64,000 bases of DNA from the NCBI GenBank assembly GCA_963721905.1, contig CAVRMF010000003.1, forward strand, positions 1 to 64,000, written 5' to 3'. The notes under the pieces were generated by a model, which saw nothing but the letters and a program-made list of their open reading frames with translations, did not search any database and had not been told where the DNA came from. Shown here piece after piece: positions 42,301-50,508 of this stretch (its first letter is position 1; every line of letters starts with the position of its first letter). The translations under genes and the position numbers were made by a program. The stretch is from Roseiarcus sp963721905 (lineage in GTDB: Bacteria; Pseudomonadota; Alphaproteobacteria; Rhizobiales; Beijerinckiaceae).

Positions 42301-44804
42301 TCGATCCGGTATTCGCCCGCCCGCCGGGCTGGCTCGAAGCCGATCGACCATGGGGCTTCGCCCTCCTCGCTCACATAGAAGAAGTGGCCGCGCGCCTGCA
42401 AAGGATCGAGCGGGCGGCGTATGAGATCGATCGGGCCGCCTCCGCGCTCGGCGCCCATGACGAACGCGGCGCCGCGGCCGTCGCGCATGATTTCGAGCCC
42501 GACCGCGCCGTTATTGAGGACGTACCGCTCGGGCCGGCGCCCCAGTTCGTCCGGGGCGCCCGCAAGCCAAGGAGCCGGCTTGCCGACGCTTCGACGCACC
42601 CTTGCGAAAAAGGCGACGCCGGCCGTCGCAAAGACCGCAATCGCAGCGGCATAGGCGAACGCAAGGATCCTTACAGGCTCCGGCATGGGCGCCGCGCCCT
42701 TCGCAAGCGTCTCGGCGCCTGTCCAGGCCTGGTCCCATTCGGCGCCGCGTGGAATGTAAAAGGGGATGAGCAGCGGCGCCCAGGTTCCGAACCGGCGAAT
42801 GCCATCGGGAATGGCGCGCGTGCGTCCATTGTGTCCGACGAACCGCGCCGACGCTTCGTCGGCACGGTCGCCGCCGAGAAACGACAGGTTGACCAGGCTC
42901 GCGACCCGCAGGCCCATGTGGTCGAACCATATGAGAACGCGCAGCCAGTCGTAGGCGAGCAGGCCGAGAAACACCAAAAGGCTGAACCGGCGAAAGGCTT
43001 CGGGGCTCTGGCTTAGGTCGGCGCCGACTGCGACCGCCGACCGGACGGCGCCGTCCTGATTGTACCAGCTGGGGTCCGGAGACTGGCGGAGGAACGAATT
43101 GATGACCGGGGCCATCCAGAGCCCCCAGCGCAGCACCCGCACGCCCTGCTCGACGAGACCTTCGATCCCTTGGGGGCTGATAAGGTTCTTGATCGGACGC
43201 AAGCTTCGCTGCAAAGCCGCATCCAAAAGAACGTAATTGATCGAAAACAGCGGCGCAGCGAGAGACCAGTTGATGACGCCCGCCACCGATTCCGCCCAGA
43301 ACAGACGGACGCCGCCGGCGACTTGGCCAAGGTTGACCATGCCGTATTTGTTAAAGATCGGATAAGTGGTGAAATCGCCGAGCGCCCGGCCGTCGAGTCG
43401 ATAATCCACGTCCGCATAGGCCCAGAACTTGGCGATAACGACCTGAAGCTGAGCGGAGTCGAAATACCACCCGAGGGCGCCGGCTACGACGCCCCCGAGC
43501 AACAGGCCCAAAGCATAGAGACGCCAGGTTTGCAGCTTGGCGCGCTCGCCTGCCGCGATGCTCCAGGCGTCGAAGGCGAGATCAACGCCGCCATAACACA
43601 GGGCGCCAAGGCCGAACATTGCAAGGAACCGGGCTCCGCCCCCGTCAGCAGCGAGATCCGCGCGATAAGCGAGTGCGATGCCCAATCCCGCGACAATGCC
43701 CCGCACGGGCGCTCGAGGGTCGCGGTACGCGGCTTTGAGCCGGCCAAAAAAAGGAGGCGTTCCGTCCGCGCTTCCCACAACGGTCGCGCCGAGCGGAAAG
43801 AGGAGTGCGCCGAGCAGCGGTCCTGTGAGAAGCGCGTAGCGGGAGAGGAATCCGACGGCTGCCGGCAGTCGCAGGATTGTCGCGGCGATCAGAATGAAGC
43901 CGATAAACAGCGCGCCGTAGAGTGCGCCCTTGATGAAGCCTGTGCGCCAGTGATTCCACACGGCGTCAAACCGCGGCGGTCGGCCGCCGAGCCAGTCGAG
44001 CGCGACGCCCGTCATCAGGTACACAATCGCCCACAAGCCGCCCTGCGCGAGGGCGGCGCAGGCGCTGGAAAAAACGATCGCCAGAACCGGCTGAGGAACC
44101 AGTTGGGCGGCGTTGGCGATGAGCGGCGTCACCGCGGCGAAGATTGCGCTCACCGCATAGAGGACATGCGAGCGCCCCGAAAGCGGCGGCCGATCGACGC
44201 TGATGAAGCAGATGAGCATCAGCATGGACTCGCCGAGAAAGAAAAGCGTGAGCGCGCGTCCAATCGCGACCTGCGCCGGAAACGGAAGGGCCCCATGGGC
44301 CGTCACGACGGCGCCGATTTCGGCCATGTGCCAATCCGCGGCGAGGATTACGAGGAGATTGAACAGGAAGGGCGTCGCGATGAGACTGATCGCCTCCACG
44401 AGGCGCAGCCCGCGAGAGCCCCCGATCAACGCCAGAATCGAGCCGCCGACGTAGATCGCGAGAGCAATCGTCGCTCCCGGAACATTGAAGCGGAAGACGT
44501 CCGCCCACGGTCCTGGCAATTGCCAGAAGCCCAGCCCGTCGTTTTGCTGAAAGGCAAAGATGGCGAACGTCACCGCGTCGACCGCGATGAGCCCCCTCGA
44601 ATATGGGCGCTCGGACAACGCCAGGCGCAACAGCTCCAGTCCGACTGCGCCGGCTATTGCCGCGAGGATCGGTTCGCGCGACAAGATTGCCCAGTAGGCC
44701 GCCACCGCGACCAACGCGAGGCCAGCGGGGACGGTCAGCGCTCGAGCGGCGGACCGCCGCGCGACCGGAGGCGTCACATTCATGACCTTGCGCCCGCTCC
44801 CCAT
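39318..44804 (-). CDS. Large membrane-anchored GH94 (cyclic beta-glucan synthase C-terminal-like) protein
   Basis: This 1828-residue protein has two very different halves. Residues 1 to about 735 are strongly hydrophobic, with well over a dozen predicted membrane segments, the last being ILAFAYAAAIAVFATAGVAF. The rest resembles the GH94/GT36 region of cyclic beta-1,2-glucan synthases: a beta-sandwich module (from NNGAVGLEIMRDGRGAAFV), a second one with WAHVMANELGMATMVSNDG, and an alpha/alpha barrel with NQRGGATGYRDQLQD (about 1395) and the catalytic-acid motif GDWNDGID (about 1536), ending GWGHGGRGGWSWYTGSAARM. The GT84 synthase module of NdvB is absent. I infer phosphorolysis or trimming of a beta-glucan at the inner membrane. 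An alternative ATG lies at 44783. Confidence 0.82.
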   Translation of the reverse strand: MGSGRKVMNVTPPVARRSAARALTVPAGLALVAVAAYWAILSREPILAAIAGAVGLELLRLALSERPYSRGLIAVDAVTFAIFAFQQNDGLGFWQLPGPWADVFRFNVPGATIALAIYVGGSILALIGGSRGLRLVEAISLIATPFLFNLLVILAADWHMAEIGAVVTAHGALPFPAQVAIGRALTLFFLGESMLMLICFISVDRPPLSGRSHVLYAVSAIFAAVTPLIANAAQLVPQPVLAIVFSSACAALAQGGLWAIVYLMTGVALDWLGGRPPRFDAVWNHWRTGFIKGALYGALFIGFILIAATILRLPAAVGFLSRYALLTGPLLGALLFPLGATVVGSADGTPPFFGRLKAAYRDPRAPVRGIVAGLGIALAYRADLAADGGGARFLAMFGLGALCYGGVDLAFDAWSIAAGERAKLQTWRLYALGLLLGGVVAGALGWYFDSAQLQVVIAKFWAYADVDYRLDGRALGDFTTYPIFNKYGMVNLGQVAGGVRLFWAESVAGVINWSLAAPLFSINYVLLDAALQRSLRPIKNLISPQGIEGLVEQGVRVLRWGLWMAPVINSFLRQSPDPSWYNQDGAVRSAVAVGADLSQSPEAFRRFSLLVFLGLLAYDWLRVLIWFDHMGLRVASLVNLSFLGGDRADEASARFVGHNGRTRAIPDGIRRFGTWAPLLIPFYIPRGAEWDQAWTGAETLAKGAAPMPEPVRILAFAYAAAIAVFATAGVAFFARVRRSVGKPAPWLAGAPDELGRRPERYVLNNGAVGLEIMRDGRGAAFVMGAERGGGPIDLIRRPLDPLQARGHFFYVSEEGEAPWSIGFEPARRAGEYRIEEPGFNRLTIIHTLNGVEARMEIAPDERQVAVLGWRIRLTDKTGRPRRLRLTSFCEIAGSDVGTYARDLDFAGMHVETVFVGALNAILARNRLLRSARADRGEVAFFAVKPGAGAELVGYEDSRTRFLGEGSLARPTGCEPWRWRKLDDEGKVWTFDPAASFSLEATLEANGSAEAEFIIGRSDNAVWASELIARRLGLAPFPESDLHTRFYETRAVEPSHALPSRWPFAFSPDGKSLSLTPRTPRPWAHVMANELGMATMVSNDGEIFSAFGNARQNGLTAFRFDSSTVVQPGQVVYLRDLETGQTDAPGFAPFQREDGTHEVVYEPGAATFITARGDLTIKSVVFVPPDCPCDMRLLTLRNVGTRPKRLRIAPFFDLALEESPNESVDKIQDETVGSALLFQNPRNDFERGFAFAATSMANPTTETIRTRFFGGPGRDIHTPAMVETGSADGAASDDGRRVAAFCAELTLAPGEETKIAIGFGQAPSRAEALSAASRATVLRAEADLAATRAAWADRLGKVEVRTNRPDFDRLVNTWLPYQLYASRLWGRVGPNQRGGATGYRDQLQDVLPLILLEPRLARAQIVLHASQQFREGDVLKWWHRAPNGRTGLGQRTKASDPHLWLPYVLARYVRELGDASVLDESTPFLEGEVVPEHEETWIVIPRVSRETASVYEHARLAIDYTLRFLGQNGLPLLRAGDWNDGIDVLGRRDIGTSVWMGFFLANVLDGFIPLARLKGDDAFASRCEEALAGQRKALDVGWLGDHYALDFADDGQVVAVPNAMTTGWAAYSGACDDDRALAAIEGGLKAIERADRVLLLETPFYEHSQPYPGRIADYPPGVRENGGQYSHGATWIVDGFVRLGESARARGDGEKAARLLARAFEVFEKISPLKKTDPERIAIYGLIPIQQPADIYDGWGHGGRGGWSWYTGSAARMLSAAYALLGIVQTEGAIGVRDDLFEPKGELQLESLRIGGSTWRRRQEVRHQPIAAD

Positions 44805-44912
44805 TCCGCCGTGGGCTCTATTCGAATTGCATCGCGAGTCGCAAGCCTGTTGCGGGCGCGGGCCCGGCGCCTCATAAGCTCCGGCTGTGACCGAAAAGAG
44901 TCAGAGGTGGCG

Positions 44913-45131
44913 ATGAACCGGTCAATTGTGTGTGGTTTCGTTGCCGCAATGATGCTTGTGGCTTCAGCCTCTGCGGCGGAACTGCCTTCGCAAGGCAAGA
45001 AGCACAAGTCTTCTGAAGCGCTGAAACACTGCAACATAGCCGGTTCGCCCGGCGTTTTGGCCGCGAACGGCGTCTGTGTGAGGCTAAGCGGCTACATCTC
45101 GGCCGGGTTTAACGCCGGGCAGATCAAATAG
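44913..45131 (+). CDS. Small exported protein resembling the N-terminus of alphaproteobacterial porins
   Basis: This 72-residue protein has a signal peptide (MNRSIVCGFVAAMMLVASAS, then AAE). The mature part contains HCNIAGSPGVLAANG followed by VCVRLSGYISAGFNAG, which mirrors the porin start, where two cysteines frame a Pro-Gly loop and a [KR][IL]-G-Y strand follows. It ends after that first strand, so it is either a truncated porin or a distinct small envelope peptide. AGAGGTGG precedes the ATG by a few bases. It is divergent from the GH94 gene (108-base gap) and is followed by queF after 74 bases. Confidence 0.65.
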   Translation: MNRSIVCGFVAAMMLVASASAAELPSQGKKHKSSEALKHCNIAGSPGVLAANGVCVRLSGYISAGFNAGQIK

Positions 45132-45205
45132 GGCCGGGGCCAATGAGGCACGGCCAGATCGCGTCTTGCCTTCCCGGCGAAGAGCGACCAGGACAAGTCG
45201 GGGCC

Positions 45206-45664
45206 ATGACGAAAGAAACCACCTTCGCCCACCTCGGACGGCCATCACGCATTCCGGAAGCCCCCGACGCGAAAACTTTGGACCGGGCCCCGAATCCGCA
45301 CGCCGACACCGACTATGTCGCGCGTTTCGCCGCGCCGGAATTCACTTCCATATGCCCGGTGACCGGCCAGCCCGACTTCGCCCATCTTGTCATCGACTAC
45401 GCGCCGGACCAATGGATTCTCGAGTCGAAGTCGCTCAAGCTCTATCTCGCTAGCTTCCGCAACCACGGCGCCTTTCACGAGGATTGCACGGTGCGGATCG
45501 GCAGGGATCTTGCCGGCCTCCTCGAGCCGCGCTGGCTGAGAATCGGCGGCTACTGGTTCCCCCGCGGGGGAATCCCGATCGACGTCTTCTGGCAAACGGG
45601 CAAGCTTCCCGACGGCGTATGGGTCCCTGACCAAGGGGTCGCGCCCTATCGTGGGCGTGGTTGA
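45206..45664 (+). CDS. queF: NADPH-dependent 7-cyano-7-deazaguanine reductase
   Basis: This 152-residue short-type QueF reduces preQ0 to preQ1 in queuosine biosynthesis. The catalytic cysteine lies in EFTSICPVTGQPDFAH, the NADPH-binding motif is ESKSLKLYLASFRNH and the conserved FHEDC follows. I chose the ATG at 45206 (MTKETTFAHLG), because upstream in-frame codons have no ribosome binding site and add non-homologous residues. It is convergent with copD, separated by 37 bases. Confidence 0.95.
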   Translation: MTKETTFAHLGRPSRIPEAPDAKTLDRAPNPHADTDYVARFAAPEFTSICPVTGQPDFAHLVIDYAPDQWILESKSLKLYLASFRNHGAFHEDCTVRIGRDLAGLLEPRWLRIGGYWFPRGGIPIDVFWQTGKLPDGVWVPDQGVAPYRGRG

Positions 45665-45701
45665 CCGATCGCGCTGCGGGCGCAAGGGCTCCCGCGCCTG
45701 A

Positions 45702-46571
45702 TCACGCCGGGTCGAGCAGCGCGAAAACGCTGACGAGGGCGACGACGATGGTTCCGAGCCCGACCTCAATCGCGCTCGTCAGGCGCAGCACGGCCAGCGC
45801 CGACGCTTTTCTGTTGAGCCGCGGCACGAGCCCGTAGCGATTGAAGACGGCAAGCGCGATCGTCACCGCGACGATGACGATTTTAGCGTCGAGCAACGCG
45901 CGGTAGGGCGTCGTTGGCGGCCAGGGCGCGCGGCCGGAGGTCAGCGCGATATTGACGACCCCCGTCGCGACGATCGCTGTGACGACGAAATGCCCGAAGA
46001 AGGAGAAGCGCATCATCGCGTCGACGGCCTCGCGACGGCGCTCGGTGTCGGCGTATTCGCGAAGGCACAGCACGAAGGTAACGAGTCCGCCGAGCCAGGC
46101 CCCGGTCGTGAGAAGGTGAAGGGCGTGGTTGGCGCGATGAAGGAGTCCCACGGCGCCCGTCTGCATCGCCGCGTGGCCGACGAGCGCGAGGCTCGCGAGC
46201 AAGAGCGCCGACAGAATGGCGATCGTGCGCCAATGGTCGCGCCGCGCGAAAACCGCGACGACCAGAGCCGCCGCCAGAACGAGCCGCGCGATCCATGCGT
46301 GGCCGAAGGACGTGTCGGTCAGCACCGTGGCGACCATTTCAGGATCGGTTGCGGCGCTCCAGTCGTCCGCCATCGACGCGGCTTCGAGCGAGAGCCAGAC
46401 GATCGCCGAGACGAGCGCGACGAGGCTCGCGCTGATCGTCAGTCGCCTGACGGCCGGCGACAGCGCGCGCCGAAGATTATCGGGCGCGTAGAGCCACAGA
46501 TAGGCGCTGGCGCCGAAGGCCAGCATCGCCGCCATGAAGTGAGCGAAGCGGCAGACCGCGAGAGCCGTCAC
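45702..46571 (-). CDS. copD: Copper resistance D family inner membrane protein
   Basis: This 289-residue protein has about eight membrane helices of the CopD family, which works with CopC in copper uptake to the cytoplasm or handling in the periplasm. Conserved histidine-bearing segments include VCRFAHFMAAMLAFGAS near the start, GHAWIARLVLA, LLHRANHALHLLTTGAWLG and FSFFGHFVVTAIVATGVVN. It is the last gene of a five-gene minus-strand copper operon, 73 bases after the PCuAC gene. Confidence 0.88.
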   Translation of the reverse strand: MTALAVCRFAHFMAAMLAFGASAYLWLYAPDNLRRALSPAVRRLTISASLVALVSAIVWLSLEAASMADDWSAATDPEMVATVLTDTSFGHAWIARLVLAAALVVAVFARRDHWRTIAILSALLLASLALVGHAAMQTGAVGLLHRANHALHLLTTGAWLGGLVTFVLCLREYADTERRREAVDAMMRFSFFGHFVVTAIVATGVVNIALTSGRAPWPPTTPYRALLDAKIVIVAVTIALAVFNRYGLVPRLNRKASALAVLRLTSAIEVGLGTIVVALVSVFALLDPA

Positions 46572-46644
46572 ATGCTTCCCGCGGCGCTCTGCGCGTCCTC
46601 GCGGGACTCGCCGGCGGTTCCGATAGCCTGCGAAAGGCTCTCCA

Positions 46645-47142
46645 TCACATCTTCATTCCGCCCATGGCCCCGCCCTTCATGGCGCCGCCGCCCGATGCGC
46701 CGACTGCCTCGACAGGAAACTCGACCGCGACCGGGCCGGCGTGCTCGAAGGTCAGCGTCGCAGTGACCTTCTCGCCTTTCGTCAAAGGCTTAGCGAGATG
46801 GGTGAACATCACATGATAGCCGTTGGGTGCGAGGCTGACTGTCCCATGCGCGGGAATGTTCAGTCCGTCGGCGAGTTGGCGCATCTTCATGACGCCATTT
46901 TCCATCTTCATTTCATGGATTTCGACGGTGGCGAAATCCGCCGTGCCGCCAGTCAAACGGTCGGGAGTCCCGCCATTGTTGTGGACGACGAGGTACCCGG
47001 CGCCAACGTCGGCGCCTTTCGGGGTCGCGCGGGCCCAAGGCTTATCGATTGTGATGTCGCCGGCCTTGAATTCCTGTGCGAGCGCAGGCCCGGCGCTGAT
47101 GGCGAGCGCAAGGGCGAAGGCGAGAGATGAAAAGCGGATCAT
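46645..47142 (-). CDS. Periplasmic copper(I) chaperone, PCuAC family
   Basis: This 165-residue exported protein has a signal peptide ending PALAQE and the PCu(A)C fold that delivers Cu(I) to cytochrome oxidase. The metal motif is visible as VEIHEMKMENGVMKM and GYHVMFTHL, giving the expected His, Met and H-x-M ligands. The C-terminal GGGAMKGGAMGGMKM is a methionine-rich tail that could hold more Cu(I). The ATG at 47142 with AAGGAA eight bases before it is preferred to a longer open frame. It lies between copC and copD. Confidence 0.92.
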   Translation of the reverse strand: MIRFSSLAFALALAISAGPALAQEFKAGDITIDKPWARATPKGADVGAGYLVVHNNGGTPDRLTGGTADFATVEIHEMKMENGVMKMRQLADGLNIPAHGTVSLAPNGYHVMFTHLAKPLTKGEKVTATLTFEHAGPVAVEFPVEAVGASGGGAMKGGAMGGMKM

Positions 47143-47215
47143 GAGCTGTTCCTTTTTTGCTTCAAGAACGCGAGGCTCGGGCGACGCCAGCCATTCTCGG
47201 GGCTGGCGAGCCGTT

Positions 47216-47578
47216 TCATTGCACGGTGAATTCGAACGTTCCCTGCGTATGATGGGTGTCGACTGACACCGCATGCCAATGCACGGTATAGGCGCCCGGC
47301 GACAGGGGCTTGCCGATCGGCACGATCAGCACGGCTGCATTTCCGCTTTCGGTCTTTGCGGGTCCGACGGGCACGCTCGCGCCGCTCGCCGAGGTCAACG
47401 TGACGCCTGTGAATTTCGGCTCGACGCCTTCGCTGAATTCGAGCCGGATTTCCTTCGGCGCGGCGACGGTTCCGCCGACCGGCGGCGTCGCCTTTTCGAG
47501 CTGAGCGTGGGCGAAAGCCTGCGTTACGGAGAGCGCGAAGGCGAGCGAAGTAGCGATTTTGAGGATATTTGTGCGCAT
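47216..47578 (-). CDS. copC: Copper resistance protein CopC (periplasmic)
   Basis: This 120-residue protein has a signal peptide ending QAFAHAQL, so His of AHAQ would become residue 1 of the mature protein, the N-terminal Cu(II) ligand typical of CopC. The other Cu(II) ligands are in SVDTHHTQG at the C-terminus. The beta-barrel motifs ATPPVGGTVAAPKEIRLEFSE and PLSPGAYTVHWHAVSVD are characteristic. No methionine-rich Cu(I) loop is seen, so it is of the Cu(II)-only type. It is 16 bases downstream of the outer-membrane protein gene. Confidence 0.93.
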   Translation of the reverse strand: MRTNILKIATSLAFALSVTQAFAHAQLEKATPPVGGTVAAPKEIRLEFSEGVEPKFTGVTLTSASGASVPVGPAKTESGNAAVLIVPIGKPLSPGAYTVHWHAVSVDTHHTQGTFEFTVQ

Positions 47579-47594
47579 GGTCAGACTCCTTGGG

Positions 47595-48527
47595 TCAGAT
47601 TCCTGGGGCTATTCCAAATCCGTGAGGGAAGATCGGTTCGTCGATTCTGTTGGGGATGTCGTCGAGATAGAAATCAAGGCTGCCGATCACGCCGACGCCG
47701 TGACCGGTTGCGCCAGTCATCGGGACCATGGCCTCGAGGGCGATCTGCCATTTGTCAGCTTCGTAGATGACGCCGGGCTGGAAATATCCTGTCGTCGTCA
47801 CCCCGTCGGCGCCTCCATTGTGAATCGGGGTCTGAAAAGCGAACTCGGCGACTGGGACAAGATGCTTGAGGAAGTCGTTGTCGATCGCAGCCAACTGCGT
47901 GTTGAAGTACGGCAGGCTATATTGGAGGGTGAACCCCCAGTTGAACGTCGAGACATTCGGGACGCCCGCCGTCCAATCCTGACCCGGGAAGGTTGTGCTG
48001 AATTCGGCGGTGATGGCGAAGGGTCGGAGGTACTTGAGGCTCGGCGGCAAGGTGCCGAAGCCGAGACCCGCGTCCACTAGTGGAGAGTAAGTGTTTTGCC
48101 CGCCGGAGGCGGCATTGATCCCTGTGCCGGTTCCGGCCCAGGAGACGTCGAAGCCGACCTTCATCATGAACTCTGCGTCTGGGATGCACAACGCCTGCCA
48201 CTGCACCTGGGTGTCGAGCGCGTTCCAGCCGTAGCCGCCCGGGCGCTCCCAAGTCGGTCCGGAGCCGATCACGACGCTGAGGCTCGGGGTGATCGTCTTG
48301 GTCCAGCTGAAGCTCGCGTCCCACTCGTGGGCGCCGTCGGAATTGTAGGGAACCCAGCTGACGGTCGGCAGCGTCAGCTCGTCTAGAACGCCTGGATCGT
48401 CGATGGCGATCGTGGCCGGGAAGATACGGGCGCCGCAGACTGCATGCGGATACGCCGGCGCAAGCCAGAAGAGCGCGGTCGCGCCCGCGAGCGCGCCGGC
48501 GATGGAGCGGTTGGATAGGCATGACAT
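47595..48527 (-). CDS. Uncharacterised outer-membrane-like protein of the copper operon
   Basis: This 310-residue protein has a signal-like N-terminus (ALAGATALFWLAPAYPHAVCG). The mature part alternates aromatic and polar residues as in a beta-barrel (VPYNSDGAHEWDASFSW, FAITAEFSTTFPGQDW, FNWGFTLQYSLPYF, WQIALEAMVPMTGATGHG, VGVIGSLDFYLDD). I do not recognise a named family with certainty; it recalls transporter-like proteins of the MetA pathway group. Its place between DUF2946 and copC suggests copper passage or sensing at the outer membrane. ATG 48527 is used, because the longer upstream frame lacks a signal peptide. Confidence 0.72.
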   Translation of the reverse strand: MSCLSNRSIAGALAGATALFWLAPAYPHAVCGARIFPATIAIDDPGVLDELTLPTVSWVPYNSDGAHEWDASFSWTKTITPSLSVVIGSGPTWERPGGYGWNALDTQVQWQALCIPDAEFMMKVGFDVSWAGTGTGINAASGGQNTYSPLVDAGLGFGTLPPSLKYLRPFAITAEFSTTFPGQDWTAGVPNVSTFNWGFTLQYSLPYFNTQLAAIDNDFLKHLVPVAEFAFQTPIHNGGADGVTTTGYFQPGVIYEADKWQIALEAMVPMTGATGHGVGVIGSLDFYLDDIPNRIDEPIFPHGFGIAPGI

Positions 48528-48596
48528 GAGGGAGTATCCTCGAATCTGAGAGGAAGCAGCCCGGCCCTCAAGGGGCGCAGGCGACAACAAATTTTC

Positions 48597-49058
48597 TCAG
48601 ACTGCGAGGGGCGGCGCTCGGGCGCGGTTGCGGTTCTCGAGGCGGAGGGGAACAACGCCTGGCTCACAAGCGGCCCCGAGGGTTTGGCAGGCGGCGTCGA
48701 GCCGCTCAGGCAGAGCGGGAGCGTCCGGCGCGACCAGCGTCGCCGCCTGCGCGGCAAACCGACAGAGCGGACATTGATCGTCGCAATGGCCGGCGGGGGC
48801 GAGCGGCGCGCCCTTGCTGTCGACCTCGGCGCAAAGCGCGGCGGCGTCGCCGAACGTCGCCTTGAGTTCCGCGGCAATCTTGGCTGTTTCGGACTCCGCG
48901 ATTCCGGGCGCGGCCAGCGCCTGATGATAGGGAATGGCGATTAGCTGGACGAGGAGGGAGAACGCAACGATGAGCGCCGTGAGCGGCGAGCGCGACGCCG
49001 CCGCGCCGGGCCTTGCCCTACGCTTTCGACGCTGCGTCCTCTTGCCGCAGGCGCTCAC
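48597..49058 (-). CDS. DUF2946-type small membrane protein, first gene of the copper operon
   Basis: This 153-residue protein has a basic N-terminus (KRTQRRKRRARPG), one hydrophobic segment (LTALIVAFSLLVQLIAI) and a periplasmic tail with HCDDQCPLCRF, the His/Cys cluster typical of DUF2946-like proteins that occur in copper gene clusters. Cys105-type CxxC pairs could bind copper. Function unknown. It starts a minus-strand series of five genes, with 69 bases before the outer-membrane-like gene. Confidence 0.7.
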   Translation of the reverse strand: MSACGKRTQRRKRRARPGAAASRSPLTALIVAFSLLVQLIAIPYHQALAAPGIAESETAKIAAELKATFGDAAALCAEVDSKGAPLAPAGHCDDQCPLCRFAAQAATLVAPDAPALPERLDAACQTLGAACEPGVVPLRLENRNRARAPPLAV

Positions 49059-49271
49059 CTCATGGTTCCCTCGCCCGGCGTAGAAAAGGCCGGATTGAGC
49101 GTAAGGAGTAGCGAATTTCGCGTCGATCGTCTACGCCGCAGTGATCCAGGCGCTCGCCTCTTGGCGCGAACGCGCTGAGGCGGTGCAGGGTCGGGGCTAA
49201 TCTTGCCGAGGTTGACCTGCAGCAAATGCGGCGCTGCCGCGAGGATCCACGAAAGAAAGGAAGGGCCGCCC

Positions 49272-49706
49272 ATGCGTAGGATCGATGCGGGCGAGCGCCC
49301 GATGCCCGAGATCAATCTGGCGAAGGTGTGCTTCGTCATTGAGAAGTCTCGCGAACTGTTGAGCGGGGATGTCGGAGCCGATCCTGACGCCTCCAACCCG
49401 GCCGACGACGGCGAGCGAGCCATCCTGACTGGCGCCAACGCCTCGATACGTCGCGAACTCGTCGAGTTCATCAAGGATCTCGACGTCGACGAGGCCGCAG
49501 CGCTCGTCGCGCTGGCATGGATCGGACGGGGCGACTTCGACGCCGAGGACTGGCAGAGCGCGGTCGACGCGGCGAGCGAGCGGCGTGAGGGGGCGACGTG
49601 GAAATATCTCCTCGGCATGCGGCTGCTGCCGGACCAACTCGAGGACGCGCTTTCGGCATTCGGACGATCGTGCGAGGATTTCGAGTCCGGCGAAGACGGC
49701 GGCTAA
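49272..49706 (+). CDS. DUF3775-family protein
   Basis: This 144-residue cytoplasmic protein contains INLAKVCFVIEKSRELLS, then a variable acidic stretch, LVEFIKDLDVDEAAALVAL, AWIGRGDFDAEDW and WKYLLGMRLLPDQLEDAL, which are the conserved blocks of DUF3775, a family confined mostly to alphaproteobacteria. Its function is not known. ATG 49272 was chosen because AAGGAAGGG lies just upstream; another ATG at 49302 (MPEINLAKV) is also possible. It is followed by the DUF502 gene after 94 bases. Confidence 0.82.
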   Translation: MRRIDAGERPMPEINLAKVCFVIEKSRELLSGDVGADPDASNPADDGERAILTGANASIRRELVEFIKDLDVDEAAALVALAWIGRGDFDAEDWQSAVDAASERREGATWKYLLGMRLLPDQLEDALSAFGRSCEDFESGEDGG

Positions 49707-49800
49707 TTCCGGTCGCTGCGCCGGCGGAACGGGCGGCTGCATTGTCTTGCATTTGCCCCGGCGACCCGTCATTTTTGCGCTGCGCCGCAACGAGTGCCTC

Positions 49801-50508
49801 ATGTCCTTCGACCAACCCTCTGCGCCAATCCACCGCTCGCTCGCGGCGCGGTTGCGGTCGTGGTTCTTCACCGGCCTTGTCGTATTCGGTCCGGTTGCTG
49901 TCACCGCCTACATTGCCTGGTGGGCGATCGACACGGTCGACAACTGGGTCAAGCCCTGGTTTCCGCAAAGCCTCTCCCCGGATGGCTATCTGCCGTTTCA
50001 CGTTCCAGGCTTCGGGGTCGTCATCGCGCTCGTCGGTCTTACGCTGCTCGGATTCCTGACCGCCAACATCATCGGCCGCTCGTTGGTCAGACTGAGCGAG
50101 GCGATGCTCGACCGCACGCCGCTCGTCCGGGGCGTCTACAAGGGCCTGAAGCAGGTGTTCGAGACGGTGTTCAGCCAGTCAGGCACGCAATTTCGGAAGG
50201 TGGGGCTGGTCGAATTCCCGGTCAAAGGCAGCTGGTCGATCGTGTTCGTCTCGTCGCCTCCGGGCGAAGCGGTCGCCAGCGCGCTTCCGGGGTCAAAGCC
50301 GATGATTTCCGTCTTCATGCCTTGCACGCCCAATCCGACAACCGGCTTCTTCTTTTACATTCCGGCCGACGAGGTCGTCGAACTGCCAATCTCGGCTGAC
50401 GACGCGGCGAAGCTCATCATGTCGGCCGGACTCATCCAGCCGGACGGCCAGGCGGCGCTTGCGGCGATGGCCGAGGCCGCGAAGCTTGAGAAGGCGCCGG
50501 CGGATTAG
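49801..50508 (+). CDS. DUF502-family membrane protein
   Basis: This 235-residue protein has two membrane segments (FFTGLVVFGPVAVTAYIAW and GVVIALVGLTLLGFLTANI) followed by a soluble domain with SEAMLDRTPLVRGVYKGLKQ, FSQSGTQFRKVGLVEFP, IVFVSSPPGEA, VFMPCTPNPTTGFFFYIPADEV and ELPISADDAAKLIMSAGL, all typical of DUF502. Function unknown; members are widespread in proteobacteria and occur in plant chloroplast envelopes (COV-like). The start ATG has only a weak ribosome binding site. Confidence 0.88.
   Translation: MSFDQPSAPIHRSLAARLRSWFFTGLVVFGPVAVTAYIAWWAIDTVDNWVKPWFPQSLSPDGYLPFHVPGFGVVIALVGLTLLGFLTANIIGRSLVRLSEAMLDRTPLVRGVYKGLKQVFETVFSQSGTQFRKVGLVEFPVKGSWSIVFVSSPPGEAVASALPGSKPMISVFMPCTPNPTTGFFFYIPADEVVELPISADDAAKLIMSAGLIQPDGQAALAAMAEAAKLEKAPAD

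Noticed and set aside
43170..45131. 653-codon plus-strand open frame
   Set aside because: It runs antisense to the GH94 gene with low-complexity, Arg/Asp-rich translation. Only its last 72 codons (from 44913) form a credible gene.
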